Shown here: positions 23,201 through 34,500 of the stretch, piece after piece | How positions within the stretch are numbered: the first letter of the stretch is position 1 | How the letters are laid out: each line of letters opens with the position of its first letter | NCBI GenBank assembly: GCA_026120185.1 | Contig: JANUWF010001491.1 | Span: 4,216,001 to 4,280,000, forward strand | Direction of reading: 5' to 3' | From: Voacanga thouarsii | Taxonomy: Eukaryota > Streptophyta > Magnoliopsida > Gentianales > Apocynaceae | DNA: 64,000 nt | The notes under the pieces: model-generated | Databases searched by the model: none | The model's input: the letters and a program-made list of their open reading frames with translations, nothing else | Told to the model about the DNA's origin: nothing | Translations under genes and position numbers: made by a program

Positions 23201-24313
23201 TTAATGGAGTTTTGTTGGCCAAGGTTGGTGAAGAAGAAATGTTGTTCAGCTAGGTCCCTAGTATGGTAGAAAATATGGTGAAGAATTGAAGGAGAATTGG
23301 AGAAGAAAATGAAGAGAAATGCTAGCTAGTTGAAGGTTGGAAAAGCTGGAAAAAAAATTCTGGTTCGCTAGCTAGAAGAAGTGATAAGATCTAGGTGGTT
23401 TGTTAGCAAGAATTTGAATTATTTTGAATGGATTTGCAGCTGTAAAATAGGAGTATTTCAAGGTCTATTCATGGATGTTTTCAGCCATCATCTTGAAGGA
23501 AAAGAAGAGGACTTTAGATGAACTTATGCATGGGTTGAATGCTCAACTCCTATGGTTTAATTTCTTTGTGGTTTGCTGGAAAATTTTCTGGTTTGTTGAA
23601 GCTATGATAGCTCCGAATTTCCAAGGGATTTTTTTAGCTTCCTACACACATGAAATAGCTGTTGATACCAAGGAAAGAGAAGGTAATTTTGGTGCATATT
23701 TTGGGATTTTTAACCAAGAGGAAGAGCTGGGAAAATTCCAGCTTTGCACCAAATTAAGAATAGGCAAAATGAAGTTCTTTAGAGAAGAACTCATGGTGAT
23801 TTAATTTGCAAAACAAATACACTAGTTTCACTCCTATATTTCGGCCAACAAATTCCCCAAGAGCTTGTATTTTTCTTTTCAATATTCAAGCCCAAGAAAA
23901 TCTAAAATATTATATAAGAAAATTTAAAAGAATTCAAGAAATATAAATATTTCAAATTCAAACACGCTAGGACATTGGTTTCTAAAATAGTGGAGATTAA
24001 AACTCCTCTAGATTTTCTTTTAGGACAAGATCACAAGGTTAGAATATTACCATTATGTCTTTCCCAAGATATCATTCCTAATTTCCTGGAATGCAAGAAA
24101 TAAAATTCAAATATTAGTTAGGATAATAAAAAAACTAATACATAGTTTATGGGATTTGAACTCAAGACCTTAGGAATTAACCATAATGTTCTAACCACTT
24201 AACCACAATAATTCTTATTCTTATTTTCCCAACCTAATTCTCTTCTCTTCTAAAACATTGGTCTCTTCTTCTCTTATCCCTAAGCAAAATTTCCTAATTG
24301 CCCCAATACAATA
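20258..24313 (-). repeat. 5' LTR of G2, inner 4056 bp
   Basis: The LTR begins (plus-strand view) TGTAACACCCGAC and continues to 24313, where the TGATA element B is inserted. The outer 146 bases lie at 30481-30626. It shares blocks with the LTRs of G3 (35018-39036) and G4 (60459 on) and with the truncated 3' LTR at 9447. It includes an AT-rich triplet tract at 21640-22200 and a tRNA-like segment at 24151. Open frames inside it, such as 23475-23804, are not conserved in G3. Confidence 0.85.
24151..24206 (-). ncRNA. tRNA-like segment embedded in the G2 LTR
   Basis: Read on the minus strand, the segment starts GTGGTTAAGTGGTTAGAACA, like a tRNA D-arm with the A box, and ends GAGTTCAAATCCC, like a T-arm with the B box. 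About 30 bases lie between them. G3 has it at 38734-38789 with the even more tRNA-like GGTGGTTAGAGCAT. The acceptor stem is missing, so it is not a working tRNA. It could be a captured tRNA or SINE head, or an internal Pol III-type promoter. Confidence 0.5.
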
Positions 24314-25827
24314 TGATAGGGCATACATTAGTGATATATTTCCTAGCTATTTGAGGCCATTTTGTGATAAACTTTATTCAATAACTGGTCATATTCCTTC
24401 ATACTTGAGATTTTACCCTTGAAAAGATATTTTATGCATTATTTTAGATTTTAGCGGTAAAATAAGGCAAAAGCGTCGCTAAACAGAAGAATCGGTGCCG
24501 GCCACGTGCTGTTGGCACGTATTTTGAGGCAATGAAAAATCGGTGAAAATAGTGCGGAACATAACCGAACCAGTGCCGGCTAGGAGGCTAAAGGTGGTGC
24601 TGGCTGCAATCTAGAAGAGTTGGCGCAAAAATCAAGAAAAAACGAAGAATAGATGGAGAAACAGACCACAACCGGTGCTGGCCCTAGGCAGGACAGGCAG
24701 CACTAGCTGTGTACTGGTACTGAGGTGGTGCCTCGATTTTTGTGTGCATTTTTTGGCAATTTATAGAGTTTTAGTATTTTTCTACTTCTATTTGGCCAAA
24801 AACCATAGAGGGACGGATTTAGGCACTTTTAAAGCCTATAAATAGGGGGAAAACATAAGGAAAATGCGAGAATTCACGGATTAAAACATCAAATCACTCA
24901 AATTCAAGGAGGAATTCTATCAGATCAAGATGGATTGTACAAGAGGGTCTACGAAGGAAGAAGAAGGAGGCATGTCTATGAGTGCTTTCTTTTAACTTTG
25001 TTTTCTTTTCTTGAACAATAATGTATTAATTTTTTTACTGTAATTTGACATTGTTTTTGGTATTCATGATTTTTAGAGTTACTTTAACCATTTGATTAAT
25101 TGATTGTTATTCTTGGTAGTTAATTACTTATGCTGATTATGCGGTAAATTTGTTGTTTCTTCTATTAACTTTCTTGGAAAATAGGTTGATGGTGGTTTTG
25201 ATCCATTAATTTTATATTTGGTGTCTCTTAACTTGCTTGAAAAAGGGGTTAACTACTAAGAACTGGGCAATTAAAGGTTAATTGATGCCTGCCAGATTAT
25301 GGATTCATTGATTAATTTAATGTTTTGAGTTTGCTAGAATATGGAAATTTAATCAAGGATTATGTTTAATGCATCTTTTGGGTGAATTAGTGGAGACAGA
25401 ATATTTGATGCTAATTTGTCTAGAGGATAGTTATTTCATGGATTGAAAAAGATGTGAATCTATCTTAATCATTCATGATGCCAAGAGAATGATTAGTTAT
25501 GATAATGGTTAGGTATTGTAAGGTCATGTTTGCCAAAATAATGGTTTAAGTTACATAATTCTCCATCATTGACATGTGTAAATTCTTTTATTTTCTTTTA
25601 TTTTCCTTTTTATTTTATTTTACTTTATGGAGTCGGTTAAACAATGAAGAAAAAGTGATTAATGTATACTTGTTCCTTGAGGATCGATACTCATTTTATA
25701 CCCTATGCTATACCTAATGATGAGTACGCTTGCTTATATGTGTAATTTGGGGTTAGCGTTTTAATTTAACTTAATTGGAAATGTGCTTATTTTTGTATGA
25801 TTTTTATACCCAAATTCATACACATTA
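24314..25827 (+). repeat. 5' LTR of element B
   Basis: The LTR is 1514 bp, starts TGATAGGGC and ends ACACATTA before the primer site. It is collinear with LTR A and with 28982-30480. The GC-rich block at 24480-24730 carries the ACCGGTGCTGG hairpin module. Confidence 0.88.
24671..24703 (+). other. GC-rich hairpin module in LTR B
   Basis: ACCGGTGCTG at 24671-24680 can pair through GTGCTG with CAGCAC at 24698-24703. It stands at the same place in the LTR as 16475-16510 in LTR A. Confidence 0.55.
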
Positions 25828-25828
25828 A

Positions 25829-25850
25829 GTTTTTGGCGCCGTTGCTGAGG
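25829..25850 (+). other. Primer binding site of B, tRNA-Asp type
   Basis: TTTTTGGCGCCGTTGCTGAGG starts one base after the LTR end. Its TGGCGCCGTTGC matches the complement of the plant tRNA-Asp(GUC) 3' end. Confidence 0.85.
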
Positions 25851-26151
25851 AATAATATCATGAAGGCTTAGATTTTGTTGATTTAACCATGTTTATATGT
25901 TTATATGTCCATATGTCTTTATGTAAATATGTATATATGTTCTTTGTTTAAATCTGTGTTATTTCTTGATGTTTGTAACATTATGTGACTTAATTGACTA
26001 ACATACTTCATGTTGTACTGTAAATACCACTAACTTTTGTATGTAAATAGTTTGGGAAAGCGTGTGTTATTTTTTCTTTATTTTTATATTATTTGTTTTT
26101 ACCTTTTGTTTTTCTTAATTATTTTTTTATTTTCGATTCGATTTCTATTTT

Positions 26152-26717
26152 TTGAGCGCGAGATTGACATCATCATGGAGAACTACTTTTAGGCACGAGA
26201 TTAAAGGAGCTACAATGATGAGAATTTGGCAAAGTTGCAATCTTGGATCGATACTTTTTGTGAGACGTCACTTGAAGCCTCAATGCATTCTTTTGTCACC
26301 AATTCAAATTCTTCCATTAAGTGGCATAAAAAAGTATCCCAACGATTGAGCTATCAAAGAACACAACTAGTCAAGTTGGTTAAGGATGCCATAAAGACCC
26401 ATATGCTTGAACAAGAGAAACTCCAAGGAAAGGAGAGAGGATATGAGGACCAATTGTCCAATGTAGAAAGGGAGGTATTCAATTCTACTCTATATGCTAA
26501 TTATTCTAATCTCTATTTGTCACGTGATTTTTTAGGTTCCTCTCAATTCTTGGAGAACAAGGGTTCAAACGATGATGTGTTAAATTTATCATGCCTTAAG
26601 GAGTTGAATTTTTCAATGCTACATCATAAGAAGTCCTTGGAGGATAGTGGTAATTTCTACTTTTCACCCCATTCAAAGGGAGGTAACTTGGTATTTGTAG
26701 ATATATTTAAAAAATAA
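26152..26717 (+). pseudogene. Gag-like ORF of element B
   Basis: The longest open frame of B is 26226-26717, 163 codons. It shows KLQSWIDTFCETSLEAS, then a charged helical stretch (YQRTQLVKLVKDAIKTHML, QEKLQGKERGYEDQLSN). No zinc knuckle was found. Its position after the primer site and leader suggests the start of gag. A short frame beginning near 26152 overlaps it in another phase and may be the broken front part. I do not recognise the family from the protein alone, so the call rests on position. Confidence 0.45.
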
Positions 26718-27019
26718 GGATTTCTTGATCCCATCTTTAAGAACTCAAATACTAAGTTTAAAGGGAAATTTTAATTATGAACATTCTTTTGAAGGGTTAA
26801 AAGGTGATTTCAAGTTTGATGCATTTTGTAGAGATCATGTGCACTTATATGTTGACAAAAATATTTGTTTGTCTAAAAAAATGTAGAGAAAGAGTTTTAT
26901 ATGTTTTGCTTTAGTAAGAAAAATAATTTTCATAAACCTTCTATTTTTCAAAAGCCTCTCTTTATTCAACATTCATCATGCCTATCTTCTATTTTGAGCG
27001 TTAAGTTCTTTTCAAAAGG

Positions 27020-27105
27020 GTTGTGGTAAAATGTTTGCAAAAACTTTTTACCCGTTTTGGTGTGCCTAAGGTGCTCCTTAGTGATAGGGGGATTATTGTC
27101 CAGTG
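27020..27105 (+). pseudogene. Integrase fragment of element B
   Basis: The frame gives KTFYPFW/TRFGVPKVLLSDRG within about 80 bases, which matches the Ty3/Gypsy integrase core around its second catalytic Asp (FTRFGVP.xxISDxGxHF). Protease, RT and RNase H are missing between the gag-like ORF and this fragment, so B has lost most of pol. From 27105 to 28970 there are T-rich and purine-rich stretches with no recognisable gene. Confidence 0.6.
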
Positions 27106-27562
27106 CTCATAAAACAATTCTATACTAACATGGTTGCAAAGGACAATAACCATCGTCCATACATTAAGACACGAGTGAAGGGAACCCCCATTTTCATCAT
27201 ATTGATAATGATGGGGAGGATTGAGATGTTTGTTCTACACTTGTTCCTACTTGTCATTCTCTTTTTTCCTTTATATTTTCATTACCCTTTCTAGTTATTT
27301 CTTGTACATGTTTTTTGGTACTATTTTCTTTACTTCTTGTTTATTTTTCTTTTCTAGTTTTTATGCTTTTGTGTGTTTCTTTTGTGTGTTTTTTTTTTCT
27401 AGGTACTTCTACAATGCTCCTTTCTGCTAGAACTCAACTCTTGTGTAGGAGAATGCCTACTGTAATGGACGTATTTTCTTTCTTATCTTTTCCCTTTTAT
27501 TTTTGGCCCCATGGCAATATTTCCTTACTTTATTTGTTTGGCCATTGAGGACAATGTCTAGT

Positions 27563-27579
27563 TTAAGTATGGGGGAGTG
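27563..27579 (+). other. Internal polypurine-like tract of B
   Basis: TTAAGTATGGGGGAGTG follows GAGGACAATG, a combination common in the 3' region of some plant Gypsy elements. It lies 1.4 kb before the true LTR start. Confidence 0.5.
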
Positions 27580-28970
27580 GTTAGAATGGGAATTATTCTA
27601 TGCTTCATTCTTCTTGAAATTCTTTGAACCTTTTGAGCAAAATTTTTCAAAATTTTTTGCACTTTCAAGATTTATTTTTAATGCTTGTCTTTGTGCTAGA
27701 TCATAGAGCATATGTTCTATATCATTTATGGCTTATGCATGACTTTTTGCACGCACTTGGACTAAGTAGTTCTTGATCAAATGCTTTACGTTGTTCTTAA
27801 ACCTGTTTTTCTACTAAAACTTCATGGAACATTCTTGAACTAACTTAAATACCTCTCGAGGCAAAATAAGAAAGACATTCATGATTTAACTTAGGGATGA
27901 CGGGAACATGCCTACTTTGGATAGTTTGAGCTTTTCAAGCCTACTTATTTTATATTATCCCTAGTGCCTATTTTGAGCCTAAATTGTTAATTTCTTTCAT
28001 AAAACCCGTTATCATACTTTGTCCATTACTTTTTTTTTGAGAGTTTGATAATTCTTCCAAATCTTTGATTGCTCTTGATGGATAAAAGTATAAGTATAAG
28101 AAGTGTGAGAGAAAATATTGGCGTAAATGTCATGACTTGTTACTTTCATTCAGGCATCATTGTTGAGTTGGAGTTTTAAAAGGAGAAAGGAGGAAGAAAA
28201 GAGGAAGAAAGATTGAGAAAAACAAAAAGCTGCTAGAAAATGTTGAAAGAAAAAAAAAACTAAGAAACAAACAAAAGCAGCATTTGAAAGGAAAAGAAAA
28301 AGAAAAAGAAAAGCTGAAAATGAAAGAAAAGAAGAGCACAGGAAGAGACCTGGAATAAAAATTGCTGAAATTTTTTATGATCTTGTGCAATATAAATGAT
28401 GAGTTAAGAATTATTGAGGAAAAGAATGCAAGATTTGCGTGAACTGTGGTATGATTGTTATACAAGGTTATGGGTTTTTAATTGGTTTGGTGATAGGAGA
28501 GCAAGAAAAGTTTGGAATTTATTGGTACATGTTGTTTATCCTTTTCTTGCAAACTCTAATCTTCTTTGATATTTGATTTTCTATATCCTTCATTTGACAG
28601 CTACATTACAAACCCTTTAGCCTTACATTACAAACTTAAAAGTCCTAATTGACCTAAGTAGAATCATGATATGTCTCAGATTAGTGGAGAGAGTGTATGA
28701 AAAGTAAGTTTATGGAATGCGTATTTCTTTTGAACTAACTTATTTCCAATGGTTTGAGAATGATGTTTAGTGTTGAGATGTTGTACTAGTCATTCTTCAC
28801 TTACACAAGTCTTGTATTTGTTATGAAAGGTATAGTATCATATGTTTTGTTGTCTTGAATAAAGAAAGCATTGGGAATATTATTTTGAAATTGATTGAGT
28901 GATTTTGTGAAAACTTGTGTTTTCCTACCTATCTTTGATACTTTGCTTAAGGACAAGCAAAGCGCTAAGT

Positions 28971-28981
28971 GTAGGGGAATG
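28971..28981 (+). other. Polypurine tract of B
   Basis: GTAGGGGAATG abuts the 3' LTR start TGATAGGG and is preceded by AGGACAAGCAAAG. Confidence 0.75.
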
Positions 28982-30480
28982 TGATAGGGCCTAAATTAGT
29001 CATATATTTCCTACTTATTTGAGGCCATTGTGTGAAACATTTTGTTCAATAACTTGTCATATTCCTTCATATTTGAGATTTTACCCTTGAAAAGGTATTT
29101 TGTGCATTATTTCAGATTTTACCCTTGAAAAGTCGCTAAACAGAATAGAGGCGGCGCCGTCCAGGACAAGAGAACCGGCACCAGCCATGCGCTGTTGGAA
29201 CGCATTTCAAGGTGATGAAAAATCGGTGAACACAGAGCGGAATAGAACCGAACCAGCGCTGGCTAGGATGTCAGAAGTGGCACCGATTGCAGTCTTGAAG
29301 AGTTGGCACGAAAATAAAAAAAATCGATAAACGGACGGAGAAATAGACCACAACCGGCGCCAGCTATGCACTGGTACTTAGGCGGTCCCTCAATTTTTGT
29401 GTGCATTTTTGGTAATTTGCAGAGTTTTACTTTTTTCCTACTTTTATTCGGCCAAAATCCCTAGAAGGACAGATTTAGGCACTTCTAAAGCTTATAAATA
29501 AAGGGAAAACACAAGGAAAAGGAGACAATTTGCCGATTAAAACATCAAATCACTCAAATTCAAGAAGGAATTATATCAGATCAAGAAGGATTGTACAAGA
29601 GGGTTTACGAAGGGAGAAGAAAAAGACGTGTCTATGAGTTCTTTCTTTTAACTTTATTTTCCTTTCTTGAACAATGATGTATTAATTATTTTATTGTAAT
29701 TTGACATTGTTTTCGGCATTTATGATTTTTAGAGTTACTTTGATCATTTGATTAATTGATTGTTATTCTTGGTATTTAATTACTTATGTTGATTATGCGG
29801 TTAATTTGTTGTTTCTTCTATTAACTTGCTTGGAAAAGGGGTTGATAGTGATTTCAATTCACTAATTTTATATTTGTTATCTCTTAACTTGCTTGAAAAA
29901 ATGGTTAATTGCTAAGAATTGGGTAATTAAAGGTTAATTGATGTCTTCTAGAATATGGATTCATTGGTCAATTTCATGTGTTTAAGTTTGCTAGAATATG
30001 AAAATTTAATCAAGGATTGTGTTTAATGCATCTTTTGGGTGAATTACTTGAGACAAAATATGTGATGCTAATTTGTCTAGAAGATAGTGATTTCATGGAT
30101 TGACAAAGAAGTGAATCTATCTTAATCCTTGTTGATGCCAAGAAAATGATTAGTTATGATAATGGTTAGGTATTGTATGGTCATGTTTTCTCAAAATAAT
30201 GGTTTGAGGTACATAATTCTCAATCCTTGACATGTATATATATTCTTTTATTTTATTTTATTTTCCTTTTTTTTACTTTATTGAGTCGGTTAAAAAATGA
30301 AGGAAAATTGATTAATGAATACTTGTTCCTTGAGAATCAATACTCGTTTTAAACCTTATGCTATGCTTAATGATGAGTATGCTTACTCATATATGTAATT
30401 TGGGATTAACATTTTAATTTAACTTGATTGGGAATGTGCTTATTTTTTTATGATTTTTATACCCAAATTCATACATATCA
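28982..30480 (+). repeat. 3' LTR of element B
   Basis: The LTR is 1499 bp, from TGATAGGGCC to CATATCA. It aligns with 24314-25827 throughout. The right arm of the GC-rich hairpin near 29355 is deleted in this copy. Confidence 0.88.
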
Positions 30481-30626
30481 CACATCTAGCATAAATAATT
30501 CACAAAAACCACCTATAGCAATTTTAAAAATGAACAATTTCACCCATAAAGAATTTATTCATGCAATATGCCATAGAATGAAACCCTTCCTACTATTTCC
30601 ACGGTAGTCTTAGGTGGGGTTTTACA
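30481..30626 (-). repeat. Outer end of the G2 5' LTR
   Basis: The last 146 bp of the LTR lie beyond element B and end GGTGGGGTTTTACA. They are homologous to 38905-39036 of the G3 LTR. With 20258-24313 they make an LTR of about 4.2 kb. Confidence 0.8.
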
Positions 30627-32000
30627 CCCTTCACCACTTTCCTCTTCCATATTTGCCTCTTGATCTCTTTGGTACATTTCTCCCTCTTCTTCGTATTTTG
30701 TTGAGACTTCTCCTTAGGGGTTAGTGTACATTGCCATTTTACTTGGACACTTTTGGGAGGTATGCCCATAGATAAGACACGTAAAGCATTTTATGTCTCT
30801 ATTCTGTTGTGGCCTCTCCATGACTTTTCCCCTATCCTTGTTCTAACCTGCCCTAGGTTTCCAATATTCTCAAGGCTTCCATCCTTCCCTTAGCTTGTTG
30901 TACTCCATTTGAAAAGGTTTAGGACCATCATCCCTATTAATTAGCATCTTACTAGAGGTATATGAATTTGGAAGTATAGCTTAGCAAAGGCCCTCCTCTT
31001 TAGTTGCCTTACAATTTTCACAATGGGATAAACCATATTCTTAAAACGGTCATAGGAGTATAACTCTACCAAATTGGTTATTTTCCCTATTAAATTATCC
31101 CAATAACCTAGCCCTTGTTGCTCTATAGTCTTCTTGGATTTGAGCTCTCATCAACATCTTCTCCATTTCCTTAAAGTAATCCTCCACACTCTTAATCCCT
31201 TATTTGAGTGGTTGAAGCCTTTGGTATAGGTCATTTTAGTAGCAGTATGGAACAAATGTAGCTCCCATCATGTCCTTTCACATGTTCCAATTTCCCACGA
31301 CTTCTACTCCCATTTACCTTCTTTGAGCACTAACGTTCTCCCACCAAAATAAAGAATACTCTGAAAAATTCGAATTAGCTAACTTCATATTGGATCTCTC
31401 ACTATAAGTATGACACTCAAAAAATAATTTCATTTTGCTCTCCCATTCAAAATAGTCTTGGGGATCACTATTTCTATAGAATGTTGGCACCTTCATCTTG
31501 ATATGGTTCAACTCTCTCTCATCTTCATTTCCTTCTCTCCTACCTCCTCTATAGAATTTCTCATATGCATCACCATGTTCTTCTTCATACCATTCATCAA
31601 CTCCCTCAGACTCTCTTTCCAACCCCCTTAGATTGTTTTCACCATTCTTTCCTTGTCCCCTACCTCATCCTGCTCTCATTCTATGTCTTTCCCCTCTTAT
31701 GGAAGCTTGTTGGAATCCTCCAATAAAGTGTTCATCCCAATCTTCATCTTGTTGAGTATTTAGCGGAAGAGTATTGGCATCATCATCCCTCATTCTAGGG
31801 CTAAGAGCTTCAAATCATTATTGGCCCCTTCTTTGTGCTACGATAGAATATTAACCCAAGTGCTGCCTCAATCTCGTGATCTCTCTTGTCATATCATCAA
31901 AGCTACTGTACATTGTTCTTATCATAGCATTTAAATCCTCTTGTTGTGGCCTACAAGGTCCACTTGGGTTTGGCCTAGAAATTTCTTGTTCATGGGCTAT
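30627..32000 (-). pseudogene. Gypsy G1 gag
   Basis: Reading leftward from about 32000: a coiled Arg-rich front (RTMYSSFDDMTREITRLRQ), a linker rich in Glu and Arg, then the capsid-like gag domain at about 31530-31050 (IKMKVPTFYRNSDPQDYFEW, LFFECHTYSE, NFSEYSLFWWENV, SVEDYFKEMEKMLMRA). Near 30790-30735 is a CCHC zinc knuckle, CFTCLIYGHTSQKC, with all four ligands intact. Gag coats the element RNA. The frame then runs to 30627 and continues in phase at 9446, on the other side of G2, into the protease. Several stops interrupt it. The expected start near 32000 is not a clear ATG. Confidence 0.88.
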
Positions 32001-32888
32001 GGTGATAGGATACTAAATGAGTTATACCTGCAAAAGAGAGCAACAAATAAATAGATCCTATATTCATCCCCTTGCGTGTTTACTCTCAAATGTAGTCACT
32101 CTACACTTGTGTTTACCATCTTTAGCTCTTTTGATAATAGTCTCACCTTTTTGTCTTTTTCTCAATACTCAAGCCTTCTTGTTCAATCACAATTCTCCCC
32201 AGTAGCTAAAGATTTAGTTCAACTAAGTAAGTCAACAAAAATCAATAGATTTTTCCAATTAGGGGGTTTTAGAGAAATTTTAACAAACACTTGTTAGGCA
32301 CCTTAAACAAATAAGTTTTTAAGCTAGAATTTCAATCAGTAAAGGCTCAATTAACACAAGAGCAAACACTAAAAGCATAAGGAAGCAAAATCAACAATAA
32401 ATGACATGAATTAGCAAGAACGAAGAAACAAGAACAACTAGTTAATAGGAAAATGAAGAACAAGATAATCTCAAGTGTGCAATAGTAAGAATGAGTTCAA
32501 TAAGCATGGATTTCAATAATAGATTGATATGTCATGTTCCAACATCCCAAGGAATGAAAAATAAAATTTAAAAATCCCAACTATAGCCACAAAGATTCTC
32601 ATAGAACATTTATCAAACACCTTGGTTGCAATCCCGTCACTTAAAATAAACCAATATTTTTATCCATATTCAAGCCCATTTTCACCACAAACACAAGATA
32701 AATTTTCTCCTAGGCATTATATAAACATCAAAGAGAAATTTTCTCAAGGAAAAATATAGAAATAACAAAGATATCAAAACCCTTTTAAAGTATTATTTTG
32801 AGTTACGAGATTTCCTCTGTTTTTCCATAACTTTGTAGGGATCCTTTTCTTGATTTCAATCTTTGATTGGAATCAAGGCTTTCCTTAA
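32001..32888 (-). other. Leader of G1, non-coding
   Basis: AT-rich sequence between primer site and gag. The short open frames in it have no recognisable content. Confidence 0.6.
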
Positions 32889-32898
32889 TCTGATACCA
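32889..32898 (-). other. Primer binding site of G1, initiator-Met type
   Basis: The minus strand reads TGGTATCAGA a few bases after the LTR end. Confidence 0.75.
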
Positions 32899-32905
32899 AA
32901 CTATT

Positions 32906-33531
32906 TGATAAGATCTTGAGTGGTAAAATTGATGGAACAATGGGTAATAATCTCAGCTCATGAAGTGAAACCTAGATAGTGAAATTTTGTGGCCAAAATG
33001 AAGGAAAATAACTATCTGTCTACACTCTAGCAAAACCTTAAAGAGCTAATAAACAAAGACCCACAAGAATAGTAGTAAGATCAACTATAGATTCACCTAA
33101 ATATTCTTGAAACAACAAAAGTAGTCATGAACAAAAGAAGTAGAACTATAGGCACCCAAACAATAGAATTCAAGATAAACCTTAGAAGAACAAAGCAACT
33201 ACGACCCAATCAAGAGAAACCATATTGGATTATCCACAAGATTTAGAGACTCATTCAATGGGAAGACTAAGTCCTAAGCATGGTCTTGAATAAGATGAAC
33301 AAGGAGGTAAAGACCTCTCAAGACTCTGTTTCAAATTTGAATAAAGTAAGTTCATTGTGTTGTCAAATTAAAAAAAGAAGTATTTATACTGCCCTAACCC
33401 TAGCCAAGTGATTACTATGTCCCTAAGACAAATTAAGGGCTTAAAGGGTCTTTACAAGATGTTTTAACTAGAGAAAAATCAGAAAAAAAATCAAAAGGTG
33501 ACAAAATATTGATATGAACAATTGGATATCA
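32906..33531 (-). repeat. 5' LTR of G1
   Basis: A 626-bp stretch bounded by TGATA and TATCA (plus-strand view) ends next to the primer site. No second copy is in the window because the 3' end of G1 was lost at about 2728, so the outer boundary at 33531 rests on the terminal TG/CA and on where G3 sequence resumes. Confidence 0.6.
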
Positions 33532-33590
33532 TCTTGGAACCTCTTGGTCCTCGATCTTGTCATTGGACCTTGTAAGGTCATTCTTCTTTC

Positions 33591-34177
33591 GTGAGATTGA
33601 ACCCATTAGCTAGCTTGATTCCCATTTGCTTGGTTAAAGTGGGTAGCATACTGAGCCATCAACATATTCCCTTACCTCAGATTCTAAAACTCGTCCTCTT
33701 TTTTCTCTGCTATCTACTGTGGGATATACTCAGCCCTAAAAGCCTCCACAATATTATTCTATGTCCGATCCTAATCCAACAGCTCCTAATCTTCTTGGAC
33801 ATACTGCCACCATGCACGAGCTGGTCCTTTTAGCCTAAAGGCGGCCAACTTAACTATCATTTCTTCGGAGTACTGAAGTGTAGCAAAAATATCATTGATC
33901 TGCACCACCTACTGATCTGCCTTGTAGACTTGTTCTGCTTCACCTAGAAAAATGGGAGGTCAAAATTTTAAGAACCTATCCAGAGCTTCATTTTCACCTC
34001 TAGGTTTCTTCGCTCAGCTAAAGTTTGCAATATCTCAGTCATCTCATTGAATGCTTGTCCCATAGTCAACTTAGTGGATACTTTAGATTCCACTTCTCGG
34101 TTTAGCTCGGTTTTGCCTCCTTGATTTGATGTTAATAGCTGGGTAGCATCATATTCTAGAGCCACAGGTTGTAGCAA
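33591..34177 (-). pseudogene. Gypsy G3 gag fragment
   Basis: From 34177 leftward the translation gives a coiled N-terminal part (MGQAFNEMTEILQTLAERR), then FLKFWPPIF, and the capsid domain ILxxLQYSEEMIVKLAAFRLKGPARAWW near 33890-33830 with EAFRAEYIPQ near 33740. This is the Retrotrans_gag pattern of chromovirus-type Ty3/Gypsy. Stops are frequent. The gag breaks off near 33532 where the G1 LTR begins; the rest of G3 is not seen. Bases 34178-34500 hold no recognisable gene. Confidence 0.78.
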
Positions 34178-34500
34178 CTCGACATTTTGGTGCTAATCTA
34201 TAAGATCGCCCCTAAGCAATAAGTTATGCAACAAAGATCAAGTGCATCCAAAATGTATAAACACTTAAGATATAGATATAATTATAATATATGTGAGTTT
34301 TGTATAAAATATAACATGTTTTAAAAAATGGAGTACACCAAGGTACTTTTATTTGCAAAAACTTTTAAATTAAAGCAATAAATCACGAATGGATTATTAG
34401 TACATAGATTTATAGAAAGAAATAAACAATCAGTCTTCCAAGCATGATAAAACCTCACAACTCTACTCCTCATATAGCCAACCCCTAAAGTTCCTAGAGA

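Larger units (their letters stand above)
24314..30480 (+). mobile_element. TGATA-type Gypsy element B, internally deleted
   Basis: This 6167-bp element has two LTRs (24314-25827 and 28982-30480), a tRNA-Asp primer site, remnants of gag and integrase, and a polypurine tract. It interrupts the G2 5' LTR: G3 LTR sequence near 38898 reads across both sides of it. The flanks CAATA (24309-24313) and CACAT (30481-30485) are at best a decayed target duplication. The LTR start, primer type and the GAGGACAATG and AGGACAAGCAAAG blocks before the 3' LTR suggest the Tat/Athila side of plant Gypsy; that lineage call is tentative. Confidence 0.85.
9447..30626 (-). mobile_element. Gypsy G2, nested host of a LINE and two TGATA elements
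   Basis: G2 is a minus-strand Ty3/Gypsy element spanning 21.2 kb with everything inserted in it. Its outer ends are TGTAACACCCC at 9447 and GGGGTTTTACA ending at 30626, and both are flanked by the same 5 bases, CCCTT (9442-9446 and 30627-30631). The 5' LTR is 20258-24313 plus 30481-30626, the primer site is 20243-20255, and the 3' LTR survives as 9447 to about 11648. No pol was found between them; only the leader side and an acidic ORF remain. It sits exactly at the G1 gag-protease join, and the G1 frame is continuous across it. Confidence 0.85.

Noticed and set aside
23475..23804. A 109-codon open frame on the plus strand
   Set aside because: It lies inside the G2 LTR, antisense to the element, and the matching part of the G3 LTR (about 38040-38370) does not keep the frame.
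28157..28465. A 102-codon Phe/Ser-rich frame on the minus strand
   Set aside because: Produced by the purine-rich tract near the 3' end of element B; low complexity and antisense.
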